This document shows, piece after piece, positions 63,475-64,000 of a stretch of DNA of 64,000 nt. This stretch comes from Streptomyces lincolnensis. GTDB taxonomy: Bacteria > Actinomycetota > Actinomycetes > Streptomycetales > Streptomycetaceae. The stretch lies in NCBI RefSeq assembly GCF_001685355.1, contig NZ_CP016438.1, forward strand, positions 8,308,001-8,372,000, in the 5' to 3' direction. Made by a program: the position numbers and the translations under genes. How positions within the stretch are numbered: the first letter of the stretch is position 1; each line of letters opens with the position of its first letter. The notes under the pieces are model-generated. The model was not told the origin of the DNA. It worked only from the letters and a program-made list of their open reading frames with translations, and did no database searches.

Positions 63475-64000
63475 TCACCTCACGATGGTCGCAACCGGGA
63501 GCTTCTCGATCCGGATCGCCGACGCCTTGAACTCCGCCGTCCCCGCGATCGGGCAGTTGGCCTCGATCGTCAGCTGGTTGGTGTCCACCTCGTCGGGAAA
63601 GTGCATGGTCATGAAGGCCAGCCCGGGCCTGAGAGCGGTGTCGATCCACACCGGCGCGACGACCGCCCCGCGCCGCGAGGAGATCTGGACCTCCTCGCCG
63701 ACCACGACCCCGTACTTCTCGGCGTCCTCCGGGCACAGCTCGATGAACTCGCCGCGCCGCAGCGGGGAGGCGTAACTCCCGCTCTGCACACCGGTGTTGT
63801 ACGAGTCCAGGCGCCTGCCGGTGGTCAGCCGGATCGGATACCGCTCATCCGTGAGGTCGACCGGCGGATCGTGCTGCACCAGCCCGAAGGGAGCGGGGCG
63901 CCCGCGGTCGGCGGGGTCCGGTTCCCACAACCGGCCGTGCAGATAGGTGGGTTCGAGCCGCGCGGGGTCCGGGCAGGGCCACTGGATGCCCTGGTGCTCC
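63475..64000 (-). CDS. Molybdopterin-dependent formate dehydrogenase catalytic subunit, C-terminal part (5' end outside window)
   Basis: The minus-strand frame is open to the window edge. The last ~174 residues form the molybdopterin-dinucleotide-binding domain: YPIRLTTGRRLDSYNTGVQSG, ELCPEDAEKYGVVVGEEVQISSRRG, RPGLAFMTMHFPDEVDTNQLT and the tail EFKASAIRIEKL. This matches the C-terminus of FdhF/FdsA-type formate dehydrogenases. Further upstream codons (EHQGIQWPCPDPARLEPTYLHGRL) continue the domain. The downstream order diaphorase, Fe-S subunit, fdhD confirms the assignment. Confidence 0.92.
   Translation of the reverse strand, partial: EHQGIQWPCPDPARLEPTYLHGRLWEPDPADRGRPAPFGLVQHDPPVDLTDERYPIRLTTGRRLDSYNTGVQSGSYASPLRRGEFIELCPEDAEKYGVVVGEEVQISSRRGAVVAPVWIDTALRPGLAFMTMHFPDEVDTNQLTIEANCPIAGTAEFKASAIRIEKLPVATIVR

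Overview
The window is a stretch of actinobacterial chromosome, almost certainly Streptomyces. It has very high GC, GTG and TTG starts, ATGA/GTGA gene overlaps, CBM2-bearing secreted cellulases, XRE/DUF5753 and MmyB-like regulators, a SigB/SigF-type sigma factor, and interspersed short repeats of the kind seen between Streptomyces genes. I recognise no rRNA, tRNA, CRISPR array, transposase or phage module. It reads as ordinary chromosome, rich in stress and carbohydrate-degradation genes rather than a mobile island.

Layout. 1-12.6 kb, stress and redox: the end of an ABC-F ATPase, a baeRF2 (Vms1-like) protein facing a DUF6158 gene, and a tightly coupled minus-strand operon (DUF2795, CBS pair, membrane protein, DJ-1/PfpI protein, large catalase) behind a good SigB-type promoter. 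These are followed by a universal stress protein, an extended protein-arginine deiminase, a thiamine-diphosphate oxidase and a SigB/F-type sigma factor. 12.8-17.9 kb: a secreted protein; an aminotransferase-fold protein without its PLP lysine, coupled to a NAPE-PLD-like metallo-hydrolase; a DedA protein coupled to a UlaG-like hydrolase; and a small resolvase-like protein. 18-26 kb: a holin/phosphatase fusion, a perfect 59-bp tandem duplication of a hairpin terminator, a MoxR ATPase coupled to a metallopeptidase-VWA protein, OsmC, a CorA-like transporter and a glycerophosphodiesterase. 26-37 kb: a second DnaK with a HAIR-like (HspR) operator, an orphan NarJ chaperone, two XRE regulators, a DraG-type ADP-ribosylglycohydrolase, pterin dehydratase, a methyltransferase and a WYL-regulated gene pair.

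35-50 kb is a secreted carbohydrate-degradation island: PL11 rhamnogalacturonan lyase, GH74 xyloglucanase, GH48 and GH6 cellulases diverging from a region with two CebR-type boxes, a GH75 chitosanase with a CsnR-like palindrome, and a Tat-exported lyase-like protein carrying an in-frame repeat insertion. 50-59.9 kb: acyl-CoA synthetase, LysR with a BASS-type transporter, a propeller protein, a GH33 sialidase, an isochorismatase-like protein without cysteine, and an SDR without its catalytic Tyr/Lys facing a LysR gene. 59.9-64 kb: an NAD-linked formate dehydrogenase operon (large subunit cut by the window end, NuoE/NuoF fusion, separate Fe-S subunit, fdhD).

The parts that most deserve follow-up are the MoxR/metallopeptidase-VWA pair, the degenerate aminotransferase coupled to a NAPE-PLD-like hydrolase, the hairpin that sequesters a perfect Shine-Dalgarno sequence ahead of the arginine deiminase, and the split formate dehydrogenase. 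None of these can be called a new system from sequence alone.
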